DNA of 11,939 nucleotides from NCBI GenBank assembly GCA_031550405.1, contig JAVBOP010000051.1, forward strand, positions 1-11,939, written 5' to 3'. The first letter of the stretch is position 1. Every line of letters begins with the position of its first letter. Source of the stretch: JAVBOP01 sp031550405. Its GTDB lineage: Bacteria; Bacteroidota; Ignavibacteria; Kapaibacteriales; UBA2268. Shown in pieces: positions 11,911 to 11,939 of the stretch. The notes beneath the pieces were generated by a model, which saw only the letters and a list, made by a program, of their open reading frames with translations, did not search any database and was not told the origin of the DNA. The position numbers and the translations under genes are program-made.

Positions 11911-11939
11911 TTTGGAGAAAAAATATTTCACATTTAAAA

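Noticed and set aside
1..11939. tRNA, rRNA, insertion sequence or prophage genes
   Set aside because: No cloverleaf-like segment, transposase, integrase or terminal inverted repeats with target duplications were seen in any gap.

Overview
The window looks like AT-rich chromosomal DNA from a member of the Bacteroidota / Chlorobiota / Kapabacteria-Ignavibacteria group. Three things point there. Two secreted proteins end in type IX secretion system (T9SS) type A sorting domains. A PorV/PorQ-type outer-membrane barrel lies between them. Most intergenic gaps carry a match to the TAnnTTTG promoter element typical of Bacteroidota, and strong Shine-Dalgarno sites are scarce. The assignment is inferred from protein families and motifs, not from a database search.

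Layout: a sugar-nucleotide epimerase/dehydratase (8-925, minus) is transcribed divergently from ridA (1074-1451, plus), which ends in a clear intrinsic terminator. All later genes are on the plus strand. 1621-3240 encodes a membrane-spanning protein with a periplasmic beta domain and TPR-like helices, then a transmembrane helix and a Lys/Glu-rich cytoplasmic tail. 3358-3855 encodes a very small secreted protein that is little more than a T9SS sorting domain. 3946-5040 encodes the PorV/PorQ-like barrel. 5289-7886 encodes a large GLUG-repeat surface protein with its own T9SS sorting domain. 8115-8816 (secreted stalk-domain protein) and 8809-9348 (SpoU/TrmH RNA methyltransferase) overlap by 8 nt and form an operon. 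9458-11761 encodes a membrane-anchored sensor with two GAF domains and a degenerate GGDEF domain. The last 178 bases hold no gene but contain a run of small hairpins.

Working together: the 3358-7886 block reads as an envelope/secretion segment, with two probable T9SS clients around a barrel of the family that shuttles such clients to the cell surface. The 1621-3240 and 8115-8816 products are also exported. The epimerase, RidA and RNA methyltransferase are housekeeping-type enzymes. The GAF/pseudo-GGDEF protein is probably a ligand or redox sensor whose output is not c-di-GMP synthesis.

No tRNA, rRNA, CRISPR array, transposase or phage gene was found. The less ordinary signals are the sorting-domain-only protein, the GGDEF domain without its catalytic residues, a pair of intergenic palindromes related by a compensatory base change, an in-frame palindrome shared by two genes, and four consecutive hairpins at the right end.
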